From positions 76,389,093 to 76,453,092 of the forward strand of contig NC_080042.1 of assembly GCF_012489685.1 (NCBI RefSeq): a DNA stretch of 64,000 nucleotides, written 5' to 3'. Source of the stretch: Lotus japonicus (Eukaryota; Streptophyta; Magnoliopsida; Fabales; Fabaceae). Shown here in pieces: positions 36,012 to 47,015 of the stretch. The stretch's first letter is position 1. Every line of letters begins with the position of its first letter. The notes beneath the pieces were generated by a model, which saw only the letters and a program-made list of their open reading frames with translations, was not told the origin of the DNA and searched no databases. The translations under genes were made by a program, and so were the position numbers.

Positions 36012-37468
36012 CTTTAAGCTCTATGTCGTCCTGCTCGACCACTCGTGTCGGTTCTATGTTGGAAATAACATTGGTTGACGCTACGTGCAATTGCACAACC
36101 TTAACCACTTGATCCTTTACTTTTGTTCGTCCAAAAATTCTGCTTAAAATCAGTACACCTCTGGCATTCCAAAGTGAATGTTCAACCTGTCCTCGTGATC
36201 TCCACTCATGATTCAAAACTTAACTCGATCGCTCTATAACTCATAGACGAACTATTCCCTTGGAATCTACTAGTCCATTAACGTCGATTCCAACTTCGTA
36301 ACTATCCTCATTCGCACCATGAGATCAATCTTCTACTTAGTCATCACTCAAGTAAAACTCGACGTGAGTCTTAATACCTTGTGCATCGCTAGACCCAATC
36401 CCTTTTAACATCCATTCATCAGCGACTTATAAGCTAATCACCATCTTAATATCTTACAATCCATTATTGTCATCTCCCCTTTTTCGAGACTTCCCTTACT
36501 TGAACCATAAAACCAACCTTCACTTATTCACAACCCACTTTACAATTACCTAAAATCCTTAACACTTCCCCCAAATCCGAACTTATTCCCTAGAAGATCA
36601 AACCATAGCTGTACCTCAGGAAACTTAACTAGTCATTTTATCATCCGATCCCTCAACATTCGGAGGTTTAACTACAATCATTAATGCCAACACCACTAAA
36701 TCTCTGATTCGAACATGATTTTCACCTCCCAAGGTCAATCTTAACCCTTAAATCCTCACTTAACTTAGTGAAATTCACTTGCTAACCCCAGCATGCAATA
36801 TCGGAATCCATAACAAAGTTCCATTCACTCTTAGACTCTAAGAAATTTGTCCACCTATAACAACCTCAAGTATTTATCTTAATACTAACTCTTTATTTCC
36901 GTAACTAGATCGTCCTCCCATCAATCCGATACTTAGTCTCTCGATCAAAACCCAACAAACCTTGAGTCCTACGCACTTAAGACAAGAATTCATAGACTTA
37001 AAACCTAAACTTTCACCACGTTTGGACCTCAAATGTCCTTTAATTCTTCAATACTTCTTAAATGAATATCCATTTCTTAAACTATAACTCCTCCCCAAAG
37101 GAAATCAATTACTTAACAAAAACTTTACTTCCCGACTCCACTAATCCTCGATCCAATCAAATTAATCTTACCAATCCATCTATCAAAGTCCATTGCCAGT
37201 TCTGATTCCGAATATCACCCCCTCAATATTAAGTTGATCAGGCCTAATACATCGAAGGTGAAGATTTAGAAAAACCCACTGGAACAGTCGATGAGTTCCT
37301 AACATCCAGTAGTCACAGAGATCTTGATATTAAATCCTCAATGATGCCGCTACGGAACTACACACTCTCGACACCATACATATACTATCCATACGGAATC
37401 TCTCTGAGATTCATCCTTCAGCTTCTAGCTTCTTGTTAAACGCATCGGTGCAAGACTACTTTCTAGGC
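36012..37468. other. Filler replacing protease/reverse transcriptase; part resembles decayed integrase DNA
   Basis: About 1.45 kb with no long frame. Its left edge, read on the minus strand, gives '[14 protein letters not shown]', close to 'DPTHVIELDDIELK' in the integrase frame. 36130-36215 parallels 35511-35600 (both have, in order, AATTC, CTT, AAGTGAATG/AGGGTGAATG, TCAAC, TGATC/TGACC). So part is a diverged, rearranged copy of the integrase region; the rest (about 36240-37468) is not recognised. Confidence 0.55.
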
Positions 37469-38389
37469 TTAACGTGTTATTCTGAACCTCGTGTAACTTC
37501 TATAGTTTAAACACGAGCAATGGTCAAATAAAGTATTATTAGGCGTAATAACTATAAAGTCAATGCTTAAACAATTTAAGTAAAATTGGTGCGTCGCATG
37601 TGCTACGAGAGTAATGGAGCGTATTATACTAGAATGAGAAGGAATAGTTAGAAGGTTACCATCGTTTGTGCGCTCTCCTCTGACTAGTCCGTCAGCTCCC
37701 TCGCCGCACGAGACATAGACTCCTCCCCGTGCAGCAGGATGTCTTCCTCTTACCGTAGGCACAGATGGCTCAACCCTGGTTACATTGCAATCCTTGGCTT
37801 GATGCCCCGGGCGATTGCAGTTAAAACATAGAGGTCTCCCGTCTGGACACTTGTTAGAGTGGTGTCCCACCTTCTTGCACCTGTAACACGTTACTTGCTT
37901 CCTCGCCCCTTTAGATATGGCAGGAAGTTTACCCTTCATCTTGTTGTCAGACGGTCCCGCTTGGAACGTCCTACAGTTCACGGCCAAATGTCCACGTTGT
38001 TCGCACTTGAAGCATTGTGGTCCAGTCACTGAGCACTGAAAGGCGTAGTGTCCAAGTCTCCCACAACGGTAGCATGTCACAGCCTCCTGGAAATTAGTTG
38101 CGGTCGTTAACTTGCGTGATCCTTGGGTAGGGTCTCTTCCCTCGGGATGCTGGTATGGCTTCCACTGCCGGTACTCCTGTGGATCTGACCTCACTGGTCC
38201 TCCAGCTCCAGCTCGATCCAATCCACTATGCTGGTACTTGGACGCCTCGATTAGCGGTTGAGGTCGTTCACGTGCAGCCTCCTCAGCGCGTCTGTAAGCG
38301 TCCTCAGCAGCCTGATTCATCATTGCCTCAATCATGGTAGCTATTGCCTTTGCCATCCTGTCAGGGCTTACCATCCTATGCTTAGTCAA
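37469..38389 (-). CDS. Truncated Gag with four CCHC zinc knuckles and decayed protease start, 306 residues
   Basis: The frame begins near the element's 5' end. Four knuckles lie at 106-119 (CYRCGRLGHYAFQC), 126-139, 168-181 and 188-201. Only about 100 residues precede them, with no capsid-type retrotrans_gag block, so the structural domain appears deleted. Downstream, 'GGVYVSCGEGADGLVRGE' matches the usual lead-in to the aspartic protease. The active-site stretch expected to read D-S/T-G-A-T-H reads A-H-A-T-H (262-267, LVAHATH), so the catalytic Asp is missing. The product could bind nucleic acid but should not form particles or process Pol. Confidence 0.8.
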   Translation of the reverse strand: MTKHRMVSPDRMAKAIATMIEAMMNQAAEDAYRRAEEAARERPQPLIEASKYQHSGLDRAGAGGPVRSDPQEYRQWKPYQHPEGRDPTQGSRKLTTATNFQEAVTCYRCGRLGHYAFQCSVTGPQCFKCEQRGHLAVNCRTFQAGPSDNKMKGKLPAISKGARKQVTCYRCKKVGHHSNKCPDGRPLCFNCNRPGHQAKDCNVTRVEPSVPTVRGRHPAARGGVYVSCGEGADGLVRGERTNDGNLLTIPSHSSIIRSITLVAHATHQFYLNCLSIDFIVITPNNTLFDHCSCLNYRSYTRFRITR

Positions 38390-38571
38390 ACAAACAGTTA
38401 GTACTCATCATCGGATAGCATCTAACATACTATACAATATGATCAAGCAATAACTTCAATCAATTCTAAGCGAGAAATCGCTTGGCAGACAATCAATTTT
38501 TACTCTTTGCAGAGTCACACAACCTAGCACAGAAGACCTATTCCCCAAAGACTCCCGAAAGACTCGACTAA

Positions 38572-38583
38572 GCTCTGATACCA
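38572..38583 (-). other. Primer binding site (initiator tRNA-Met type)
   Basis: Minus strand TGGTATCAGAGC lies four bases inside the 5' LTR. This is the standard sequence matching the 3' end of plant initiator tRNA-Met and fixes the element's direction. Confidence 0.92.
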
Positions 38584-38587
38584 CAAT

Positions 38588-41500
38588 TGTAACACCCCGA
38601 TTTCGGTGGCGTCACTTTAGTAACCAAAGAAATAACTTAAGCGGAAAAACGTGAATTATTTTTTTTCGATAGTGTAAGTAAAGACAGAAAGAGATGAAAC
38701 TCTAAAACGAAGATAACAGAACTAATATACAATATGATTACAGCCCCCACTGTAAGTTGTAAACCACGTCACGAGTAAACCTCCAGTGACGGAAAGTAAA
38801 AGAGAGTAACGCCCGTAGGCAAAAGTACAAACCAAGGTAAAAATACTGTGTCCGTAACACTAAACCTCAAAATCTGAGAACAAGTTGGCCCAGCGGCCTA
38901 AAACAAGACCTCTTAGCCCAACCAACTCTCTGTGATCCCCGTAGAGGAACCACACAAAAAGCTATAGGCGGGAAACTACCCTGTCCCCAAAGAAACAATG
39001 ACGGTCAGAGCTAAGACTCTACTCCTACACTAATCCCATCTCGAGTAAGTCGCTCGGTGGCCAGCGGGGTCGACCACCCCTGAACCGTAGTCCTCCTGAT
39101 CAAGCTTCTTCAACCTAGTTTCCCCTGAAGGGTGAACCATCGTGAACCGGTCCGCCATACTCAACTGACAATGGCGTAGTCCGCCCAAACACACACAGAA
39201 GACGCGAGGGTCAACTCCAAAGAATTATATAAATATTAAAGCCAGATATATATATGGGATAATAATTATTAGCCTCTCAGGCTTAGAGTTTAGGGATAAC
39301 ATCCTAGGGTTGCATATATCACAATGAATATAAAGATAATAATAAGAATTAGCATGCCTCAAGTAGGATAAACAGGTACCAATCACACTCAGCAACTAAG
39401 TCAGCATGTATGTTGCATGAAATGCAATGCTGGGTAACAAAATGCATTCCGGAAGAAGGATGGACACCATCGAGTCAGCCCTAACACCGGCCAAAGTGGG
39501 ACCATTCCGCTCGGGCGCCTCTTACACCACACAAAAGTAGTCAGATCAGCAGTGAACCCGTAGGTCTGCCATTCCGTCTGCTACTGAGGACCACCGTAGT
39601 GTCCTAAATATGGAAATCCGGGTCTTATGACCATTTTGGAATCCACCGAGGTCCGGTAATCCGCCGTGTATTAACCTCAAAATGAGTGCATGAATGCAAG
39701 TGATTAGCCAAACAACGTCTCCGACCTCACTCGACACGTCGTCACGTGTTCTAGCTAACTTATTGTCTCTAAAAAAAACCTACCCTAAGGCAAACGTCGA
39801 TTCTGCGACAAAATGAATTAATCAAAAGAAGAAGAAGATACTTTGGAACTCATGGTTCCCGGCTAAACTTTAGATAGCCAATCAATAAACTGCTCATCGA
39901 GCGAAAAGGTACCGAAGTACTTGGAAACTTATAGTCTCCGGCTAAACTTTAGATAGCCAAACATTAAACTGCTCATCGAGCGAAAAGAGTATAAGCATAC
40001 TCGGAAACTTGTAAGTTTCCTCAAGACTTGGACTCGACGACACTTCTCATATTTCCCAAACTAATATTCAGGCTCTAAGCTCTTATCTAAGGGTATCATT
40101 ATTGTTCAAAGGATTTAGAAGTTGATTAATGTCTTATGAGTTTTCCGTGATAAAATAGTTTTCATTTTAATCTTATAATACTTCCTAAGAGTTTTTAGAG
40201 ATCCCATAATCTCAAATAATTCCCTGAGAAGGTCTCGATCCATTAAAACATAACAAGGTCCGAACTCCGTTCGTCCTTTAAAACTCTCTCAAAATCTCAT
40301 AAAAATTCGGCATGACTTGCCCGTAATCCTCACTTTCCAGAAACATAGGCACGAGTGGAATAGCATCAATGAAACAGCTCAACCAATAGGCATAAACAGC
40401 ATATTCCAACACATCCTAAGTTAACCATGTAGCACATAGCATGTGAATCATTTAGCACACAATATCATGGCATCAAGTACTCAACAAGTTCGGCCGAAGC
40501 CTCAGAAATCATTTCAGACATTTAGCAATTAAGTGCATAACACATAAATCAAGTCGAATTTCATCGACACCTAAAGCATTATCTAGTAATTCAGAGAGTA
40601 GCCCTCACCGGTGGGTCTTCCAGCTTCCTCCTCCAAATGTTCTTCAAGCTCTTCTCCTTGGTTTCTTGGAATCTCCTCAAACGAACCTTAAGCAAAAATC
40701 ACAGAAATCAACACCAAGAGTCAGAAACTCAGCAATCAAAGAGTCCTAGGGTTACACAGTACACTACTACCTCCGTGGTACGACAATCTAACGCGTTAAG
40801 ACAAGTTTTCGAAAAATCGGATTCTCCTCCCCCCTTGATATAGCTCTCGGCCACTTTCCTTAATTGGGAGGGTCGATTTTTCTTCGATCAAACTTGGTTC
40901 CTAGGTTAACATAAGCCGTAACTAAGACGGTTCTAGGCTCGGAAAAATTTTCGGATCGAAAACTGATATAGGGGTAGTTTGGTCATTATTTTTAGCTCAG
41001 AATTTCAAAATTGGATTTTTGAAAAACAAATTGGATGGGGACGTCCACAACGACGTTTATGACGACAAATCCTACTAGCACTAAGCCAAGTCGATAGATT
41101 AGAGCGTAAAGGTTGCGACTTTGGCGAAAAATGGGTATTTAGGGTATAAATTGATCCCGGCGGCATTTCGTCGACATTTGACAAAATCTAATCCGCAGAA
41201 CACGCTCAGGAGCATGCAGGGAAGAAGTTTAGACGCTGAAATCAGCTGATTTGAACAGTTTTTCAAAAACCTCAAAATTTTGAACTCAGAAAGTCGCAAG
41301 AGAAATGGACAGAAACGACGATTCGAAGGAGAGTATAGATTACCTACCTCGAGGTCTTCGATTAGTGACGAACGGTGAAGCAAACGGGCAAGAAACGACG
41401 AAGATCCGGATCTCTCTCTCTCTCTAGAAACTCGCGGCTTGGAGGGGTGGGGAAAATGGGTTTTGTGAAAAAAATCTAATTTTTCAAGCTATTTATAGGT

Positions 41501-42170
41501 TTTGGAAAAACGGAAAAATGATTTTTTTGCGATTCCGATTTTTCCCTGCGCGTTCCTCTGCGCATTCTAAGATAGGTTCTGGCGACAGAATTCCAGAACT
41601 CAAAATAGAATTCTTGGAATTAAACCAAAAGATCCAAAATCGGCATAAGTCGGTGTAAGTCGGTTTATCCCGAAAAACTACTTTTTGCAGTGATCGTCGG
41701 ACAAGAAAACTTCCTTCTGAAGAAAGATTAGGAATGATGAGAGAAGTAGGTGAACGCGGGTGGAATCTTCATTTGAGTTTCCGGATAGAAAAAGTCTTCA
41801 TCGTCTGTCGATCTTAGGTTTTTCGAACTATCAGGGATTCCGTTTCGGCAAACTTCCGAGAATTGGAATTTGACGTTCGTACTTTCCAGGATTTCGCATC
41901 GAAATGGTTGTTTAAGGACGGAAAAGAGAAGTTCTAACATTTCTCTGAGGATTTTTGGAATTAGTTTCCATCGTGTCCTAAAGCGTAAATTAACTATTCA
42001 CTAATACCTTCGACCTAGGATTAAGCGTATGTTAGTCGTGCTATAACTCTTTCGGTTTTTCGATACATTCTTGGACTTTTCCTGAACCTCTTTCGTTCCC
42101 AAATTTATCTTAATCAAATAACTCCTTTATTTTATTCACTTATCCAAAACGTTAAAACTTGGGCCTTACA
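38588..42170 (-). repeat. 5' LTR (3583 bp)
   Basis: Near-identical partner of 30709-34290 at a constant offset of 7879 bp, rising to 7880 after a one-base insertion near 41544. Starts TGTAACACC, ends CCTTACA. As the upstream LTR for leftward transcription it should carry the promoter; no TATA box was singled out. Confidence 0.95.
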
Positions 42171-42232
42171 TATAGTATAAGGCCTGATAGTATAAGACCT
42201 GATAGTATTAGGCCTGATAGTATAAGCCCTGA
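42171..42232. repeat. Four tandem copies of a 16-bp unit
   Basis: Units of the form GATAGTATAAGGCCT, lightly diverged, just right of the retrotransposon and within the Harbinger-like element. Confidence 0.8.
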
Positions 42233-42364
42233 TAACTTTCATATACTATCCAACGTTTGGTCATACTCTGTATAATTTACCATATCGTTTAAAGTAATGC
42301 AATTTTATGTTTAATGAAGTATTGAATAATGATATATAATAAAAATCAAATATGAAGGTGATTA

Positions 42365-43095
42365 TAACGGTGGTGGCAGTGGTGGTAGATTGGTGTTGGT
42401 GGCGGTGATGGTGACAATGGAGATAGGTTGGTGGTGGTGGTGGTGGTGGTGGCAGCGATGGTGGTGGTGATGATAGGGTGGTGACGGTGGCGGCGGTGGC
42501 AGCTGCGCTAGGGTGGCGGCTACGATGGAGGGTGGAGGCAATGGTTGTGGTGGTGGCGATAGGGTGGTGGTTGTGGTGTCGGTGGTGGTGGCAATAGAGT
42601 GGTGACGACGATTATGGTGTGGTGGCGATAGGGTGGTGGTTGTGGTGTCAGTGGTGGCGGTAGGGCGGTGGTGGTGGCGGCAACACCAGTGGTGGCGGTA
42701 GGGCGACGACGGTGGTGATCGGGTGGTGGCAGCGCTGATGTTTGTGGTGTTGGCGACGATAGGGTGGTGGTGGTAAGGCGGTGACGGCTTAGAAGGGTGG
42801 CGGCGATGGTGGAGGGTGGAGGCAATGGTGGTGGTGGCGATAGGGTGGTGGTTGTGGTGTCGGTGGTGGCAATAGAGTGGTGGCGGCGATTATGGTGGTG
42901 GTGGCGATAGGTTTGTGGTGTCGGTGGTGGCGGTAGGGCGGTGGTGGTGGTGGTGGCGGCAACACCAGTGGTGACGGTAGGGCGGTGGTGGTGGCGGCGG
43001 TGGTGATCGGGTGGTGGCGACAATACCAGTGGCGGTGGTGGTGCCAATGGTGGTGTAAGTTGGCAGCAATGGAGGGTGGTGGTGATGGTGACTTA
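42365..43095. repeat. GGT-rich minisatellite
   Basis: Long run of imperfect (GGT)n and GGTGGC units with higher-order repeats. For example, CGATAGGGTGGTGGTTGTGG recurs at about 42558, 42627 and 42838. The His/Pro/Thr-rich frames across it on the minus strand are repeat artefacts, not genes. Confidence 0.9.
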
Positions 43096-43288
43096 TACGT
43101 CACAACCTTATCATGCCTTATCCATCACTCACATGATGGATTAAATAATACGTCATTTTAACGTATAAGGGAACTTTGATGGATAAGCTTATACAATACA
43201 ATGTCATCACCAAACAATAGATAAACTCATAATGTATTGTATAAGCTTATACTATCATGTCTAATACGGCGTGCCAAACGAGCCCTAA

Positions 43289-43559
43289 GTCTTTATACTT
43301 CACAATATTAATGTGGCTTAATTTTTCTTTCCTAGTCATTAGCACACGTGATAATTTTAGTAAGATGTTGTCCATGTGAATTTCTCGCACCAGATTTTAG
43401 GGAGAGGTGTAGGTTTTGGGGGAGAAGAGGGGGAATGTGTAAGGGGGAGGAGTGAGCTAGAGGAGATGGAGTAAGATGGGACTTCATTTTGGAAACCTTG
43501 AAACATATTCAGGTCCCTGAAAATTTCAGCTAGATGATTCATACTTGTCTAATGTCTTG
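43289..43559. other. Intergenic, nothing recognised
   Basis: Short spacer between the Harbinger-like element and the LINE relic. Confidence 0.3.
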
Positions 43560-45395
43560 CTTCTGTGAAGATGAGACTGTTGGTGAATGGGGAAGCTCTT
43601 CAAGAGTTTCAACCCTCTAGAAGGATTAGGCAAAGTGATCCTATTTCACCTTACCTATTTGTCATATGTATGTAGAAGTTATCCCATCTAATTAACACTG
43701 TAATTGAACAAGGTTGTGGAAACCAATCAAGATGGAAAAGCATGGACCTAGGTTATCACATTTTGTTTTCTGATGACTTAGTCCTTTTTTTTTGAAGCTT
43801 CCCTTTCCTAGTTGAGGTTATAAAGCAGGTTATTGAGCTCTTTTGTACTAGTTCTGGCCAGAAACCAAATCTCAAAGAATATGCACTCTACTGTCAGGGA
43901 GCAAATTAGTTCTAGTTTTGATTACCTTAGAACTATTGACCTTGGAAAATACATAGGTGGGGCGTTGCATTACAAGAGGGTCTCTAGGAATACCTTGCAC
44001 TATATCCCGGAGAAAGCTAACCAAAGGTTGTCGGTTTGGAAGGCCAATTTTTTGGGTGGAAGACTAACTCCGACTAAGTGAGTTTTGACAGCCTTACCTT
44101 CATCTGTCATGCAAAACAATGTGCTTCCAATTACTACTTGTAGAAGTATGGATAAAAAAATGCAGGGATTTCATTTGGGGGGACACTCTTAGCAGCAAGA
44201 GAATTCATTCAGCCTCTTGGAGAAGGTTTGCTCTCCCTCTTCTAATAGTGGGCTTGGCCTAAGGCTCACCAAAGCAATGAACCCAAACATTATGATGAAG
44301 GTGATCTGGGTGGGTTTGCACCATGTCTGAGGAGCTTTGGGTTGATGTGCTTAAAGCTAAGTATAATTGTGGTAATAATGATCTCCCTTCTTTCCAAAAA
44401 GGAAGGACTCCCTCTAACCTTTGGAGGGGAGGGTGTGCTAGCTGGGAAAAGGTTAAGCCTAATATGGTTTGCAGGATAGGGAATGGTAATTATGTGATGT
44501 TGAGGACAGATTTATGGGTCCCAACTAATAGTATTCTGCAGCCCTATGCTCTCAATGTCTTATCCTGTTTGGATATTGCTAGATTTGTTAGCTTCTTTTG
44601 TCTCAATGTCTTGTGTATGTAATCTGAATCAGCTCAATATTTGGCTCCCTCAACAGCTTATTAACTGTACTATGGCCTGGAATCTCACATCTAATGGCAG
44701 GTTCTCCGTATAGTCTTCTGATGCTAGCCTCGCCAGTACTAACATGGAGGACCAAAACAAAATTTTCAAATTAGTTTGGAAGTGGATGGGGCCTCAAAGG
44801 GTCAAGTTATTTTTGTGGAAAGGGGTTAGTAATATTCAGCTCACTAATGACGCTAGGTGCCTAAGGCATATGATAAGTATCTGCAGATCACATCTTAAGG
44901 TTTCTTGGTTTCTTGTTTTGGGGATTACATTGGATAAGATTTGAAGAGATAGAAATGAGTTAGTTTATGAAAATTTGAGCAAAGCCCCTGCTGTTGTTAT
45001 CAAGTTCATTCTCCAGGCTCTGTCAGAATGTGAGCATGCTGCCAGCTCCTCTGCTCTCTCCTTTAACTCTAATCGAATCAGCAACTCTCTTGTCTCCTAT
45101 GGATCTTTGGGTTAAAGTGAATATTGATGACACACTCATCCCAGTGAGAATAAAGCAGCATGTGGGGGATTATCCATGATCAATAGGGAAAATTTCTGGT
45201 TGGTTTTTCTGCTAAGTTGGCGAATTGTTCAGTCGTCTGGACTGAGCTTTGGGGTATCATATATGGTATTAGGATTGCCAAGGCTAGGGTGTTTTCCAAG
45301 TTGCTTATAGAATCAGACTTTGAGTTGGCTATCGGTTTCCTTAACAAGAGTTGTGAGAATTTCAGCCCTTGTGCTCCTTTAGTTTTGATCTAGTT
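43560..45395 (+). pseudogene. Degenerate LINE ORF2 relic (reverse transcriptase to RNase H)
   Basis: Plus-strand fragments follow LINE order with many stops and shifts. 'VNGEALQEFQPSRRIRQSDP' and 'ISPYLFVICM' lead to 'LFSDDLVLF' (about 43765), the catalytic DD block. 'GKYIGGALHYKRVSRNTLHY' (43960) is next, then 'LWVDVLKAKYNC' (44335) and a zf-RVT-like 'WKWMGPQRVKLFLWKGVSN' (44775). An RNase H trace ends it ('LWVKVNIDDT' 45105, 'LIESDFELAIGFLN' 45308). This is an old, dead copy; both ends are indistinct. Confidence 0.85.
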
Positions 45396-45411
45396 ATGAA
45401 ATAACAAACCA

Positions 45412-45640
45412 AGTGAGTTGACGTAGTGGTTCAGCACTTTATCCCAAATAAGTGGTTAGGGGTTCGATTTTCAACTCTTATAAATCGAAAAAACTCATTG
45501 ATTACTCTTCTTCCACTTAGTGCGTTGACGTAGTAGTTCAGCACTTCATCCCTTAAATAAGTGGTTAGGGGTTCGATTTTCAACTCTTATAAATCAAAAA
45601 AACTCATTAATCAGTCTCCTTCCACTTAGTGCGCTGACAT
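45412..45640 (+). repeat. Two tandem SINE-like units
   Basis: Units start TGACGTAGTGGTTCAGCACT (45419) and TGACGTAGTAGTTCAGCACT (45526). Each has an A-box-like TAGTGGTTCAGC and, about 45 bp later, GGGGTTCGATTTTC, which fits a Pol III B box. They end with the same AACTCATT and CTTCCACTTAGTGCG tail. A tandem SINE duplication is the simplest reading. Confidence 0.55.
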
Positions 45641-46456
45641 TTGGACAAAAGATTAGTCTTACAACTATCCATTGTGATAATATATTGGTTAACACAGGAA
45701 AAAAGTTGTGACATAACATGTCCTCACCCTGCTACCACAAGATGATTTTGATTCGAATCATCGACATCACAAGTAAAACCCATCCACATGATATCAATGG
45801 TACAAGTGGAGCAGCACAACATGGTTAAACATATGATAAACAGAGAACACATTCACATTAGATACTGTGATGTAAGTTTAAACTGAAGCTAATTTTGAAC
45901 AACATAACCCAAATTTGTGTTATTCGCAAAGGAGATGTTTCTGGACTTGGAATTTGGTGTGAAATAATGCTTACAGATAGCAGACATTTAAGCCCACTTT
46001 CAAGTTTCAGCCAAATTCAATTTTACCCAAAAATAAATTTACAAATACTCATCCTTCGAAAAAAAAAAAAGTTTACAAATACTCATGTAAACACAATGGA
46101 AGTTTGCAAAAAGATTTTGATAATTAATTAAGACAAGTTCAACAAAAAGACACCATAACTAAGTTTCTCCTATTTGCATTATGTTTAGTTCATATAGCAG
46201 TATCTTATTTATAAATATTTTATAAATGGAAGTAACATTATGAAAGTAGTTAAGGAAAACATGAGTTGTCTAAGCTGCATTAAAATCCCAAATTGACTTA
46301 TTGCCAAACATGTTCTTCGGTTGAAGTTCTACGTGTTCTTTGGTTATGTATGGCAATTTACTAATTCTATCTATTTCCTAAATTTCTCCAATAAAACGTA
46401 CCTAACCGGAGGCAAATCCTTCTGTTCCAAAGTAACTAAGGCGACATTTTAACAAC
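45641..46456. other. Intergenic, nothing recognised
   Basis: AT-rich; no supported gene. Confidence 0.4.
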
Positions 46457-46669
46457 CAAATCAAAAGGCTTTTGGTTTAACCCACAAGCATCCTCCATTG
46501 AGGCAAATCCCGTTCGAGCCAAGCATGACTTTTATGGGTGACAAAGCTCGTCTTACCAAGTATTTAACATGGCAGCATTCACTGAAACCCGACCTCGAGA
46601 CCCCTGCTTAAGCTAGAATAACCTCGTGAAAGTTGATTTACGCGCTAGGTGGTCAAATCAAGAGGCTTT
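46457..46669. mobile_element. Short insertion with 16-bp flanking repeat, SINE-like
   Basis: CAAATCAAAAGGCTTT (46457-46472) and CAAATCAAGAGGCTTT (46654-46669) flank about 180 bp that include CCGTTCGAGCC, a possible B box. The flanks have the length of retroposon target duplications. No A-tail is obvious. Confidence 0.4.
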
Positions 46670-47015
46670 GATAATTAAACTAGCTAGCTTCTCAATTTAG
46701 AGATTTTAGTTATATATTTAACTGGAGGCAAATGATTCAACTTTAATATGTACTTTTAATTGTTTGTAATTGAAATTGAGAAAAAAAAGATCTATGAAAC
46801 CATATGAGGGCAATGAGAAAGGTAAACACAAGCAAAAGGTACAACAATACCTTTTACTTGCCTGAGCATTCTAAAACATGATAAACTTAAACTGTGCAGT
46901 AGGTATTCTAAACCTAATGCACACTGTGAACAGTTAGGAAGATGTATATGCATATGACGGTTGAGTTTAAATGATATATATGAATTCTAAACCTATAAGA
47001 GAAGAAAATATTCTC

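Larger units (their letters stand above)
30704..42175 (-). mobile_element. Ty3/gypsy chromovirus-type LTR retrotransposon, 11.46 kb, non-autonomous
   Basis: The element is 30709-42170, flanked by TATAG at 30704-30708 and 42171-42175. Two 3.58-kb LTRs enclose a 4297-bp interior transcribed leftward: primer site, truncated Gag with four zinc knuckles, a decayed protease trace, about 1.45 kb of largely non-coding filler, an RNase H remnant, then integrase with a chromodomain-like tail. No reverse transcriptase was found. Order (RNase H before integrase) and the GPY/chromodomain-like end place it in the chromovirus branch of Ty3/gypsy. Confidence 0.92.
30682..43288. mobile_element. Harbinger-like element split by an LTR retrotransposon
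   Basis: The outer ends are an imperfect inverted repeat, GGGCCCGTTTGGTGCGACGT at 30685 and the inverted equivalent ending at 43285 (read inward, GGGCTCGTTTGGCACGCCGT). TAA flanks it at 30682-30684 and 43286-43288, which is the target preference of PIF/Harbinger. Without the nested retrotransposon it would be about 1.1 kb. It encodes no transposase and is largely GGT-repeat DNA. Confidence 0.7.

Noticed and set aside
42520..43103. His/Pro/Thr-rich open frames
   Set aside because: They are frames through a GGT minisatellite; several frames are open at once and none has a non-repeat domain.
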